Below are positions 50,737 through 59,712 of a stretch of 64,000 nucleotides of DNA, in pieces. The DNA lies in assembly GCA_965247815.1 (NCBI GenBank), contig CBDFHW010000009.1, forward strand, positions 248,001 through 312,000, given 5' to 3'. Under the pieces are notes generated by a model that did not search any database, had not been told where the DNA came from, and saw only the letters and a program-made list of their open reading frames with translations. Source of the DNA: CBDAQA01 sp965247815. Lineage in GTDB: Bacteria > Planctomycetota > Phycisphaerae > Tepidisphaerales > Tepidisphaeraceae. The position numbers were made by a program, and so were the translations under genes. The first letter of the stretch is position 1. Each line of letters begins with the position of its first letter.

Positions 50737-51393
50737 GTGCCAAAGGCCATGAAAGAACCTCACGTCGAAACGCCCGCTGAAGAAACGGCCAGCAGCATCA
50801 CCCACGCCGTGGGCGGTCTGCTCGCCAGTTCGGCATTGACGTCGATGCTGATGTTCTCGTTGCTCGCGCACGACACACGCCGGGTGGTCGCGGTCAGCAT
50901 ATACGGTTCGTCAATGTTGTTGATGTACGTCGCCAGCACGTGCTATCACATCGTCCGCTCGAGAACGGTGAAGCGGGCGCTGCGTATACTGGATCACGCG
51001 TCTATTTATTTATTGATCGCCGGGACGTATACGCCCATCGCGATGGTATCGATGCGGAACGCCTGGGGGATGGGTCTTCTCGTCACTGTCTGGATTCTCG
51101 CCGTCGCGGGTGTGGTTCTTAAATTGTTTTTCGTCGACCGGTTCGAGATCCTCAGCGTTTCAATTTATATTCTGATGGGCTGGATGGTGCTGATCGCCGC
51201 CCGTCCGCTGTTCGCGGCCGTTCCCACCGGCGGGATCATCTGGCTCTTCGCCGGCGGGATTGCTTACACGGGCGGAGTGCTTTTTTATCTGTGGGATCGA
51301 CTACCCTTCAATCACGCAGTATGGCACGTCTTTGTCATCGCCGGCAGCGCGTGCCATTTTTTCGCCGTCTGGCTTTATGTGCTACCGTTGTAG
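50737..51393 (+). CDS. Hemolysin III / PAQR-like membrane protein
   Basis: A 218-aa protein with seven hydrophobic segments. GTG 50737 has AGGAGG (50724-50729) 7 bases upstream. HlyIII features are SITHAVGG (first conserved His), YVASTCYHIV, RILDHASIYLLIAGTYTP and the final HAVWHVFVIAGSACHF. The three His and Asp/Ser residues match the zinc site of the PAQR superfamily, proposed to be a membrane hydrolase; a haemolytic role is not expected. It appears monocistronic. Confidence 0.9.
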   Translation: MPKAMKEPHVETPAEETASSITHAVGGLLASSALTSMLMFSLLAHDTRRVVAVSIYGSSMLLMYVASTCYHIVRSRTVKRALRILDHASIYLLIAGTYTPIAMVSMRNAWGMGLLVTVWILAVAGVVLKLFFVDRFEILSVSIYILMGWMVLIAARPLFAAVPTGGIIWLFAGGIAYTGGVLFYLWDRLPFNHAVWHVFVIAGSACHFFAVWLYVLPL

Positions 51394-51477
51394 CACTGCC
51401 GGGTTGTTTCATCGGTCGGGCAAACGCTTCCTGAGGCTCGCAAACGCTTTCCACGTGTCCATCGGTCACCGTGCTCC

Positions 51478-52749
51478 ATGAAAATTCTCCTGCTCACTAT
51501 AGGAAGCGCCGGCGACGTACACCCGTTCATCGGGCTCGGCCTGGCACTGAAAGCGCGCGGTCATGACGTCAAAATAATCACCAACCCGTTCTTCGGAGAG
51601 ATTGCCGACCGCGTCGGCCTTGACCTGATTCCGCTCGGCTCGCTCGACACGTTTCGCGAGGCGCTCGGTGACCCGATGCTCTGGCACCGCACTAAGGGGC
51701 ACATTGCCGTTTTCAATCTGGTCCTGGACGGGCTTCGTGAGACCTACGACGCGATCGCGAACAACTACGTCGCCGGTGAAACAGTCGTCGTCTCGTCGAG
51801 CCTGGGCTTCGGCGCGCGAATCGCCCAGGACAAACTCAACATCCCTACAGCCACGGTGCATCTCTCGCCGGCTCAGTTTCGGAGCTGTATCGAGCCACCC
51901 AAGCTGCCCGGTTTGTGGATGCCCGCCTGGCTGCCGATGTGGCTGAAGAAGCGCATATGGGACGGGGGTGATCGGTTCGTGCTCGATCGCCTGCTCGCGC
52001 CCCGGATCAACGCGCTACGAACAGAGCTGGGCTTGCCTCCGGTGTCCGGCATCCTCAAGGATTTCTGGAACTCGCCGCAGCGAGTCCTCGGACTTTTCCC
52101 GGAGTGGTATTGCCCGCCGCAAGCGGATTGGCCGCCGCAGGCTCGGCTCACTGGTTTTCCCAGATTCGACGAGACCGAAGCTCATGTCACCGACCCCGAG
52201 CTGGACGCGTTCTTGAAAACAGGACCTCCGGCAATCGTATTCACACCAGGCAGTGCGATGTATCACGGCCACCAGTTTTTCAGCGCGAGCGTCAAAGCCT
52301 GCCGGAATTTGAACCAGCGGGGAATTCTTCTGACGCGACATGCGGAGCAGATCCCCTCCGGTCTCCCGGAATCGGTCCGGCATTTTTCCTACGCGCCGTT
52401 CAGTCAGCTTCTGCCCGCAGCTGCAGCGTTAGTTCACCACGGCGGTATCGGCACCAGTGCCCAGGCGATGGCGGCAGGCTGCAGACAATTGGTGACGCCG
52501 TTCGCGCATGACCAATTCGATAACGCGATTCGGCTTTGTAAGCTCGGCGTCGCGCGGGCGATCGACGCGCGGAAATACACTGCCAAATCAGCGACGCATC
52601 GATTGGAGTTGCTTTTGCACGACGAGAACGCATCGGCCGCATGCAGAACAGTTGCTGGGAGATTGCAAAGCGATGATCCAGTTGCGGACACATGCGATCT
52701 GATAGAAGGTCTGGCATGTCCTGTCGCACAAGCAACCGCCGCGGATTAA
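51478..52749 (+). CDS. GT1-type glycosyltransferase (UGT/RhlB-like)
   Basis: A 423-aa GT-B fold enzyme. N-terminal LLLTIGSAGDVHPFIGLGLA fits the acceptor half of the GT1/GT28-like family. C-terminal PAIVFTPGSAM, ALVHHGGIGTSAQAMAAGCR (nucleotide-sugar loop) and TPFAHDQFDNA form the donor signature seen in rhamnosyltransferase RhlB and sterol/carotenoid glucosyltransferases. A CrtI-like desaturase gene is convergent and abuts it (4-base overlap). Glycosylation of a lipid or carotenoid is therefore plausible but unproven. Confidence 0.87.
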   Translation: MKILLLTIGSAGDVHPFIGLGLALKARGHDVKIITNPFFGEIADRVGLDLIPLGSLDTFREALGDPMLWHRTKGHIAVFNLVLDGLRETYDAIANNYVAGETVVVSSSLGFGARIAQDKLNIPTATVHLSPAQFRSCIEPPKLPGLWMPAWLPMWLKKRIWDGGDRFVLDRLLAPRINALRTELGLPPVSGILKDFWNSPQRVLGLFPEWYCPPQADWPPQARLTGFPRFDETEAHVTDPELDAFLKTGPPAIVFTPGSAMYHGHQFFSASVKACRNLNQRGILLTRHAEQIPSGLPESVRHFSYAPFSQLLPAAAALVHHGGIGTSAQAMAAGCRQLVTPFAHDQFDNAIRLCKLGVARAIDARKYTAKSATHRLELLLHDENASAACRTVAGRLQSDDPVADTCDLIEGLACPVAQATAAD

Positions 52750-54314
52750 TCGAGCCGAGCCGATTCTTTGCTGGGGACGGCAATTCCGAAATCTTCCATC
52801 AGCATTTCGCTGACGATCTTCCCGCTCAGCGCCACCAAAGGCAACCCCCCGCCGGGGTGTGTCGCGCCACCGGTGAAGTACAAATTCTTCACGTCCTTGT
52901 CCCGGTTGGGCGGCCGAAGAAATGCAGTCCGGCGGCTGTTGCTTCCGATTCCGTAGATGCTCCCCGCATTCGCGTTGTACGTCGATTTCAAATCAGCCGG
53001 CGTGAAGCTCCGCTCGGCGACGATTCGCCGGGACAGGTCGTGCAATCCCCAACGCGTCTTAAGAGTATGGATAAGCTGATCGCGATATTTTGGCCCCTGG
53101 ACCGACCAGTCCAGCGCGCCGTCGATCGCCGGCGCGCTGGCGAGGACGAAAAGATTTTCGCAGCCGTCGGGGGCTTGGGTCGGGTCGGTGCGTGTCGAGG
53201 CACAGACGTAAATGCACGGGTCCTCAGGGACGGTCCGGGTCTCGAACATTGCGGTCAAATCGCTGGTGTAGTCGGCAGGCATGAACTTGGTGTGATGAGC
53301 CAACTCGGGATAGGTACCGTCGACACCCAGCAGCAACACCATCCCGCTCCCGCCGGGCTCGAGCCGATCGAGCGTTTTATCGTTGTACTTCCTGCGATTC
53401 GAAACGGGAATCAGATCGCGATAGGTGTAGACGACGTCACTGTTGGCAATCACCGCATCGGCGGTGAGCGATTTGCCGTCGGCTAACCGCACGCCGACCG
53501 CGATCCCGTTGTCGATCATGACGCTGCAGACCGCGGTCTGGGTACGAATCACAACGCCTAGTTTTCGCGCGACCGTTTCCAGCGATTCGGCGATCCGGTA
53601 CATCCCGCCCCGCGGGTACCACCCGCCGAAATGCTGCTCGGCGTGGGGAATCACCGCGAGCGTGCCCGGTGCCCGGAAGGGACTCGCGCCGCTGTACGTT
53701 GCGTACTGGTAAAGCACCTCGCGCAGTTTCTGTGATTTAAGATTGCGGTCGATCAACCGGTTAAAAACGTTGAACATGCCGATCCGAAACGGAACCGTCA
53801 GCATCTTCATTGCATTCTTCGCATTGAAATGGCCGTCACCTCGTATCACCTGTTCGGGCGCGTGATACAGGAACAGATCGGCAGTCAGTTCCCAAATCGA
53901 TCGCCCTTGCCGGGCGATGTTGCGCCACCCTGTGAGATCGCCGGGAAATAGTGCTGCTATTTCCTGCTCGGTGGCGCGGGCGTCGGACTTCAGTTCGAAA
54001 CGGGTTCCGTCCGACCAGACGAAACGCGATATCGGATCGAGCGGGATCAGGTCCAGATAATCACTAAGCGTTGCACCGGCGGCTTCGAAAAGCTGCTCGA
54101 AGACGAACGGCAGCGTCAACAGACTCGGCCCGGTGTCGAATCGAAACGGTCGATCGTCCGGCCGCCCGGGGTGGGGCACTTCCCAAAGATTCAGCTTCCC
54201 CCCGACCCGGGCATTCTTTTCGAGCAATGTGACACGGACACCCACCGCCGCGAGACGGATGGCCGCGGCGAGTCCCCCGACGCCCCCGCCGATGACGACG
54301 ACGTGTTTGCTCAT
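52746..54314 (-). CDS. Phytoene desaturase-family FAD oxidoreductase (CrtI-like)
   Basis: A 522-aa CrtI-type protein. The FAD motif is VVVIGGGVGGLAAAIRLAAVG, followed by LLEKNARVGGK and RFDTGPSLLTLP; the C-terminal signature FTGGATHPGGGLPLVALSGK is typical of carotenoid desaturases and isomerases. It acts on a C30 or C40 polyene precursor at the membrane. No crtB or crtM synthase is visible, so this may belong to a split carotenoid (for example squalene-derived C30) pathway. It overlaps the upstream LmeA-like gene by ATGA. Confidence 0.85.
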   Translation of the reverse strand: MSKHVVVIGGGVGGLAAAIRLAAVGVRVTLLEKNARVGGKLNLWEVPHPGRPDDRPFRFDTGPSLLTLPFVFEQLFEAAGATLSDYLDLIPLDPISRFVWSDGTRFELKSDARATEQEIAALFPGDLTGWRNIARQGRSIWELTADLFLYHAPEQVIRGDGHFNAKNAMKMLTVPFRIGMFNVFNRLIDRNLKSQKLREVLYQYATYSGASPFRAPGTLAVIPHAEQHFGGWYPRGGMYRIAESLETVARKLGVVIRTQTAVCSVMIDNGIAVGVRLADGKSLTADAVIANSDVVYTYRDLIPVSNRRKYNDKTLDRLEPGGSGMVLLLGVDGTYPELAHHTKFMPADYTSDLTAMFETRTVPEDPCIYVCASTRTDPTQAPDGCENLFVLASAPAIDGALDWSVQGPKYRDQLIHTLKTRWGLHDLSRRIVAERSFTPADLKSTYNANAGSIYGIGSNSRRTAFLRPPNRDKDVKNLYFTGGATHPGGGLPLVALSGKIVSEMLMEDFGIAVPSKESARLD

Positions 54315-55120
54315 CGAGGCAATCCGCCGAACTTCGCGTCGAGTGTCAGCCCGTCGTCTGTCGTGACGGCAATGTCGCGAAGCCGCACACCCCCGAGCGA
54401 CAATTGCGTCAATGACACGGGCTTGCCCTGAATCTTCAATAGCTGCGGCCGAATGAACCCGACCGCGATAGAGCCGACCATTCCGTCGCCGTCGGCGTTC
54501 AGATCAGTCGCCACCGCATTCAAGTTGTCGTCGATTGTCAGTCGGCCGGTCACGCGGATGACCGTAGTGACGAATTTCTTTGCCGTGATGTTAAGACTCA
54601 CGTCTAACGCACAGGGGCCGATAGAGACGAGCGTGATGTCGACCTTCTGAATCGCGACCCCGCTGCTCGCGGCGCCGGCCTGCGCCGCTTTGAGGACGGC
54701 GGCTTCGAGGTTCCTTTTCGACATTCGCAGCGAGACCGACCCATCGTCGGCAGACTCGATCGCGACCCCGATTTGATTTTCATCGACCCCACAAAATCCG
54801 ATGGTCACATTCGCAGCAGAGAGCATAAACTCGCCTTCGACCCCGTGACTCCGCAAGGGATTGGCTCTGATCCGCAGCGATTCGATCCGCGCTCCGGGAA
54901 CGGTCTTCGGCATGTTCGACGCCATCGGTGGGGCGCCGAGCTTATCGACCGTTCCTCCGGAAAGATCAACCGACACCCGTTTTAAGTTCGGGAACTCACC
55001 GACGATCTCTACCGGCCGGGAGGCGGCCGGGAGTACAACTCGTCGCCGAAGTTCGGCTTCGATCAGTCGACGCACGTCTTCGCCGGTTGAGGGAACAGAC
55101 GGGCTCTGCACGACGAACAT
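54311..55120 (-). CDS. LmeA/DUF2993-like lipid-binding protein
   Basis: A 269-aa protein from ATG 55120 with AAAGG upstream; the longer frame is discarded because it lacks a signal and overlaps the TPR gene. Residues about 15-200 repeat beta-rich segments (EIVGEFPNLKRVSVDLSG and LTQLSLGGVRLRDIAVT) characteristic of DUF2993/LmeA phospholipid-binding tubular domains. No signal peptide is obvious. It is coupled to the CrtI-like gene by a 4-base overlap, so delivery or storage of a polyene or lipid substrate is one possible role. Confidence 0.65.
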   Translation of the reverse strand: MFVVQSPSVPSTGEDVRRLIEAELRRRVVLPAASRPVEIVGEFPNLKRVSVDLSGGTVDKLGAPPMASNMPKTVPGARIESLRIRANPLRSHGVEGEFMLSAANVTIGFCGVDENQIGVAIESADDGSVSLRMSKRNLEAAVLKAAQAGAASSGVAIQKVDITLVSIGPCALDVSLNITAKKFVTTVIRVTGRLTIDDNLNAVATDLNADGDGMVGSIAVGFIRPQLLKIQGKPVSLTQLSLGGVRLRDIAVTTDDGLTLDAKFGGLPR

Positions 55121-55276
55121 AACACTGCCTTTGATGAAATATTCTCGAGTTCTTGACGACGACCAGTGACTATAGCTCCACAAGCCCGACGGGCGTTTAC
55201 GAAACCCGCGATAATCTGTTTTGTCGCGACCTAAGGCTTCTGCTTTCCAATCTCTGATGCGTACACTGGAAGGGTT

Positions 55277-57475
55277 ATGGACCCACGTCTTGGCAACGCC
55301 GCTCGCCTGCAGCAGGCCAAGAATTACCCGGCGGCCGAGCAGATCTATCGCCTGATCCTGCAGTCTAAACCGAAGGACGCGGACGCCCTGCTCCTTCTGG
55401 GTCTGTTGTTGCACGAGACCGGAAGACACGCGCTTGCGATCGAGTCTCTTCGCCGGGCGCAGCGGGTGCAACCGAACCAGCCGGAGATACGCCAGACCCT
55501 CACCGGCCCGTTACTCGCGTTGGGCCGGTTGAAAGACGCCATCGTCGAGGCCCGGGAGGTGGTTCGGTTAAAACCGATGTCCGCCGAGGCGCACCACGCG
55601 CTGTCAGTGCTGTTGCTCCGCGCGCAGGATGCTCGGTCGGCATTGCCGCACGCCAAGCGGGCGAGCGAGTTGAATCCCCATTGGGTGGCTGCTCACATCC
55701 AGCTCGGGCAAGTCCTGTCCAACCTGCGGCATTATTCGGAGGCGTTGGCGGCGATCACCGCAGCGCTAGCTATCGAACCGAAATCGGTCGACGCACTTAC
55801 CGAAAAGGGAATGATCCTAAGATCGATCGGTCGGATCGACGAGGCTATCACTGCGTACGAGTCGGCGATTTCGGCAAGTCCGCGGAACCTGATGGCGCTG
55901 AACAATCTGGGTGGCTGCTACCTAACCAAGGCACGCGCGGAAGAGGCGCTCCGGTGTTTCGAAACCGCGGTAAAGATCGCCCCGGAACTTGCCATGCCGC
56001 GAAACAACCTCGGTGCCGTGCTGAAGGAAATGGGTCGGCTCGACGACGCTGTCCCCCATTTTCGGCAGGCCTTGCAGCTCGACCCGGCATACACCGACGC
56101 GTTGAACAACCTTGGAACCACGCTCGGCGTTATGGGCGAGTTCGACCAGGCAACTGCCTCGCTACGCGCTGCCGCGGACGCCACGCCCGCATTCGTGCCC
56201 GCATTGGACAACCTGCTGCTGATGATGCTCGGCATGCAGGACGTGGCCGAAATAGAAGTCACCAATGCGCATCGGGAATTCGGTCGACGTTTCGCCGACC
56301 CGTTAGGTGCCAACGCGAGGCGGTTCGCCGAAGATGCTCGGCCCGACCGCCGGCTACGCGTCGGATATGTTTCACCGGATTTTCGCGAGCACTCGATTCG
56401 GTATTTTATTGAACCGATTCTCGCACACCATGACCGGTCGACCGTGCAAGTCATTTGTTACTCGACCGGTGGCAGGAGCGACGAAGTAACGCGACGCTTG
56501 TCGGGCTTAAGCGATGAATGGCATCAAGTCACGGGACTGAATGATGAACAGTTCGCTGACCTGGTGCGGTCGCACGCGATCGACATTCTTGTCGACCTTG
56601 CAGGCCACACCGCCGAGAATCGGTTGCTGGCATTCGCGCGGAAGCCAGCCCCGGTACAAGTGACATATCTCGGTTACCCGGCGACGACCGGGATGGCGTC
56701 GATGGACTACCGACTCACCGACGCGCACACCGAACCAACAAATTCAGACCTTTTCTACACTGAAAAACTGGTACGGCTACCCAACGCGTTCTTCGTCTAC
56801 GGCGACGACCGGCTCAAACCGTACAGCCGTGCATTGCCCGCCGATACCAAAGGTTTTTTCACGTTCGGGTCGTTTAATAATTACACGAAGATCACGCCGG
56901 CACTGCTCGACAACTGGGCCGAAATTCTCGCGGCTGTGCCGGGATCGCGGCTGCTCATGAAGTCAAAACCGCTGGAGAATCCGAGCACGCTGCGGACCGT
57001 TCGCGAAGCATTCGATCGCCGCGGTGTCCGATCCGACCGGCTCGATCTTCGAACGTGGGTGACCCTCGAACAGCACTTCGCGCTCCTGCGCAGCGTTGAT
57101 TTGATGCTCGACTCGTACCCGTACAACGGCCACACAACCTCGTGCCAGTCAATCTGGGCCGGTGCGGCGGTGGTGACGCTGTGCGGTGATACCTTCCGGA
57201 GCCGGGTCGGTGCGACGATTCTCCGGGAACTGGGGCTTGCGGACCTGATCACGACGACCCGCGAACAGTACGTAAGACGTGCGGTCGAACTGGCGACAGA
57301 GCTCACCAGACTCCGCGAACTCCGCCCGGTGTTGCGGGACAGGATGGCCGCGTCGTCGCTTTGCGACGCGGCGCGGTTCTGCCGGGATCTCGAACTGGCC
57401 TACCGCGACATGTGGTCGGCGGCTTTGTCGACCATTCCGACGGCGTCTGCGGCAGCCAACCGGACATCGGGTTGA
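55277..57475 (+). CDS. TPR - O-GlcNAc transferase-like (GT41) protein
   Basis: A 732-aa protein. Residues about 5-340 are eight to ten TPR units (AEQIYRLILQSKPKDADALL, repeated MALNNLGGCYL-type motifs). Residues about 360-720 match the C-terminal GT41 domain: LRVGYVSPDFREHSIRYF, ILVDLAGHTAENR, QVTYLGYPATTGMASMDYRL, FGSFNNYTKITP and DSYPYNGHTTSCQSIWAG. It resembles eukaryotic OGT and bacterial SPY-like proteins, transferring a sugar to Ser/Thr of target proteins. GGAAGGG lies just before ATG. Its last 76 bases overlap the convergent HEAT gene. Confidence 0.9.
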   Translation: MDPRLGNAARLQQAKNYPAAEQIYRLILQSKPKDADALLLLGLLLHETGRHALAIESLRRAQRVQPNQPEIRQTLTGPLLALGRLKDAIVEAREVVRLKPMSAEAHHALSVLLLRAQDARSALPHAKRASELNPHWVAAHIQLGQVLSNLRHYSEALAAITAALAIEPKSVDALTEKGMILRSIGRIDEAITAYESAISASPRNLMALNNLGGCYLTKARAEEALRCFETAVKIAPELAMPRNNLGAVLKEMGRLDDAVPHFRQALQLDPAYTDALNNLGTTLGVMGEFDQATASLRAAADATPAFVPALDNLLLMMLGMQDVAEIEVTNAHREFGRRFADPLGANARRFAEDARPDRRLRVGYVSPDFREHSIRYFIEPILAHHDRSTVQVICYSTGGRSDEVTRRLSGLSDEWHQVTGLNDEQFADLVRSHAIDILVDLAGHTAENRLLAFARKPAPVQVTYLGYPATTGMASMDYRLTDAHTEPTNSDLFYTEKLVRLPNAFFVYGDDRLKPYSRALPADTKGFFTFGSFNNYTKITPALLDNWAEILAAVPGSRLLMKSKPLENPSTLRTVREAFDRRGVRSDRLDLRTWVTLEQHFALLRSVDLMLDSYPYNGHTTSCQSIWAGAAVVTLCGDTFRSRVGATILRELGLADLITTTREQYVRRAVELATELTRLRELRPVLRDRMAASSLCDAARFCRDLELAYRDMWSAALSTIPTASAAANRTSG

Positions 57476-58449
57476 TCGTCCCTTAAGAGTCTGGCGAGCA
57501 TCGGCTGAGCGTCGGTACGACCGATGGCGCCGAACGCCAACGCTGCCAACGCTCTCTGGCGAGGATCTCTGCTCTCGGCACCGATCCTCGCGACGCCATA
57601 CCCTTGGTCACTCCCGAGCATGCCTGCCGCGCGGGCCGCGATCAAGGCCACCTCCGGGTAGTCGGCGGTTAGGAAGCCTTCAATATTGCCGAGGATTCGT
57701 GCGTCCCGGGGCTGAGCGAGCCCCAAAAGCGCGATCGCCTGATCGGACGCGTACGCACTGATCGTTGCTGCCACCAGCGCGTCTTCTCCCTTTTCACTGC
57801 CCAGCCGCCAGAGCGCCTCGGCTGCCTGCAGCCGGACGTTTCCGTCGGCGTCGTGGCGGAGCATTTCTTCGAGAATGGGAATCGCAGTCGGCTCGCCGAG
57901 CATGCCGAGCACGAACGCCGTATCCCCGCGGACGGGCGGGCGGGGGTCGATGGCGGTCTGTTCCAGGTCGTGCGTGTGTGAAAAGTCGCCGAGCCGATGC
58001 AGGGCAAAGATCGCCGCCAATCGGACCTGTTCACCGTTGGTCGCGTCGGCGGCGTTGGCCGACGAGACGTTAATCAGCAGCGGTGCCAGGTGCGGTAACG
58101 CGTCGCGAACCCGCATCTCGCCTGCGGCGAACGCGGCAGCCTTGCGGACCAGAAACGACGAATCACGCAACGCCGTCACCACTCGTTGGTCAGTGTCGGG
58201 AAGGTCAATATCTTTCAACGATTCGAGCGCGTGTGTGCGCGCGAATTCGTCGCCAGAAGTCAGCGAAACCATTACCTCTTTTTGCGCTGCCGCTTTTAGC
58301 GACGGATCTACCCGGACGGCGACCGCTTTGGCGAACGCCGGGGGTGACTTGGGGTTGCCAGGAACATTCGTGACCGGACCGCGTAAATGACAGGCGGCCA
58401 GCGAAGCCAGGGTTGAAACGGCGATTGCTCGTGCGATGGGTGAATTCAT
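57400..58449 (-). CDS. HEAT-repeat lipoprotein
   Basis: A 349-aa protein from ATG 58449, chosen because it begins with a lipoprotein signal (IARAIAVSTLASLAACHLRG, with lipobox LAAC at about residue 21). The mature part is a string of HEAT/PBS-lyase-like repeats (VRLAAIFALHRLGD, VRLQAAEALWRLG, QRALAALAFGAIGR, VRLAAADAVGMVD). Such scaffolds bind other proteins and, as a lipoprotein, it should be anchored to a membrane. It is convergent with the OGT-like gene and overlaps it by 76 bases. Confidence 0.75.
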   Translation of the reverse strand: MNSPIARAIAVSTLASLAACHLRGPVTNVPGNPKSPPAFAKAVAVRVDPSLKAAAQKEVMVSLTSGDEFARTHALESLKDIDLPDTDQRVVTALRDSSFLVRKAAAFAAGEMRVRDALPHLAPLLINVSSANAADATNGEQVRLAAIFALHRLGDFSHTHDLEQTAIDPRPPVRGDTAFVLGMLGEPTAIPILEEMLRHDADGNVRLQAAEALWRLGSEKGEDALVAATISAYASDQAIALLGLAQPRDARILGNIEGFLTADYPEVALIAARAAGMLGSDQGYGVARIGAESRDPRQRALAALAFGAIGRTDAQPMLARLLRDDQPDVRLAAADAVGMVDKAADHMSR

Positions 58450-58712
58450 AATGATGGTTCGCGCTCGATGTTTCGAGTCCTCCAAGAGTTGTTCCAGACG
58501 TCTGCCTTTTGATCCCGGTGCTGATGCGGCCGATCTATTTAGACCAAATCGGCAGGAGTCGGCAAGAGCGACGCGGCTCTGCTCCCTATTAAGCTGTCGC
58601 GTTTGCATACTTTACAATCCGGACCGCGATGCGAATACCTCCAGTGCCGTCCGCGACACCCGAACGATTTATGGGACCGAGTTGCAAAATCCAATCTGAT
58701 ACGATCTTACAA

Positions 58713-59609
58713 ATGGCGAAAGCACTCACGAGCGACCGAGCACCAGAAACGCGGGCCGGCCGCGGCAAGCGGTGGGCGAAACGCCTTCTTCGCCTGCTCG
58801 TGACCAGCTACGTTTTTATTGCAATGCTTGGTTACTTCGCCCAGGATTGGCTCGCGTTCCCGGGCATCACGTCGCAGGGAAAAGCGGAAACCGCGGTGCA
58901 TTACGGCAATTCTGCCGAGCTACTTCATTTAAGCACCGCAGGCGGAATTCCGATCGTCGCCGTCTTCGGAATTGCGCCCGGGTCGGTCGACGCCGCCCGT
59001 TGCCCGACCATTCTCTATTTCTACGGCAACGCGGGGTCGGTCGCCTGGTCACAAAATGAGTTCGATCACATGCGCGAGCTCGGGGCCAACGTGATGATCC
59101 CCGACCTTGCCGGGTTCGGCGCGAGCGGCGGCAAGGCTTCAGAACAGAACTTTTACGCGACCGCAGACGCCTGCTGGGAATACCTCGCGCATCGACCCGG
59201 CGTTGACCCAGCGCGGATTGTCGTCGTCGGATGGTCGATGGGAGCCGGCGTTGCGATTGATTTGGCGCACCGAAAGTCTGTTGCGGGGGTCGCGACGTTC
59301 AACGCGTTTACCGACCTGCCGTCGATGGCGCACCAGCTTTTTCCGTGGCTACCCACCTCGCTGTTGCTCAAATACCGGTTCGACAATCTAACTAAGATCC
59401 GCGAGATTCGTTGCCCGACCTTGATCTGCAACGGGGATCTGGACGCACTCATCGCGCCCGACATGTCGGATCATCTGGCATCCGCCTCGGGCGGGCCGGT
59501 CACCCGACTGCACGTCGCGACCGCAGATCACAACACGATCTTTGTTGCCGAGCCAAAAGTGGTCTGGCCCGCGCTAGGCAGACTTGTCGATCAGATTCGC
59601 GAGAAGTAA
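58713..59609 (+). CDS. Alpha/beta hydrolase with N-terminal membrane anchor
   Basis: A 298-aa protein; ATG 58713 is preferred because it precedes a basic segment and a hydrophobic helix (LLVTSYVFIAMLGYFAQDWL) that anchors the protein. The fold has the YFYGNAGS oxyanion loop, nucleophile elbow GWSMGAG, acid in NGDLDALI and catalytic His in ADHNTIF. It resembles the BEM46/ABHD13-type esterases. Substrate unknown. It is in a plus-strand pair with the GT87-like gene 103 bases downstream. Confidence 0.82.
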   Translation: MAKALTSDRAPETRAGRGKRWAKRLLRLLVTSYVFIAMLGYFAQDWLAFPGITSQGKAETAVHYGNSAELLHLSTAGGIPIVAVFGIAPGSVDAARCPTILYFYGNAGSVAWSQNEFDHMRELGANVMIPDLAGFGASGGKASEQNFYATADACWEYLAHRPGVDPARIVVVGWSMGAGVAIDLAHRKSVAGVATFNAFTDLPSMAHQLFPWLPTSLLLKYRFDNLTKIREIRCPTLICNGDLDALIAPDMSDHLASASGGPVTRLHVATADHNTIFVAEPKVVWPALGRLVDQIREK

Positions 59610-59712
59610 ATCAAACTGAACCGTTGGGCTGCTTAGATCTGAAACGGTTATCGGTCGTACGGTTTGCAATTCTCACCGCCAGTCGTAGGCGAATTTTACC
59701 GATATCCCGTTC

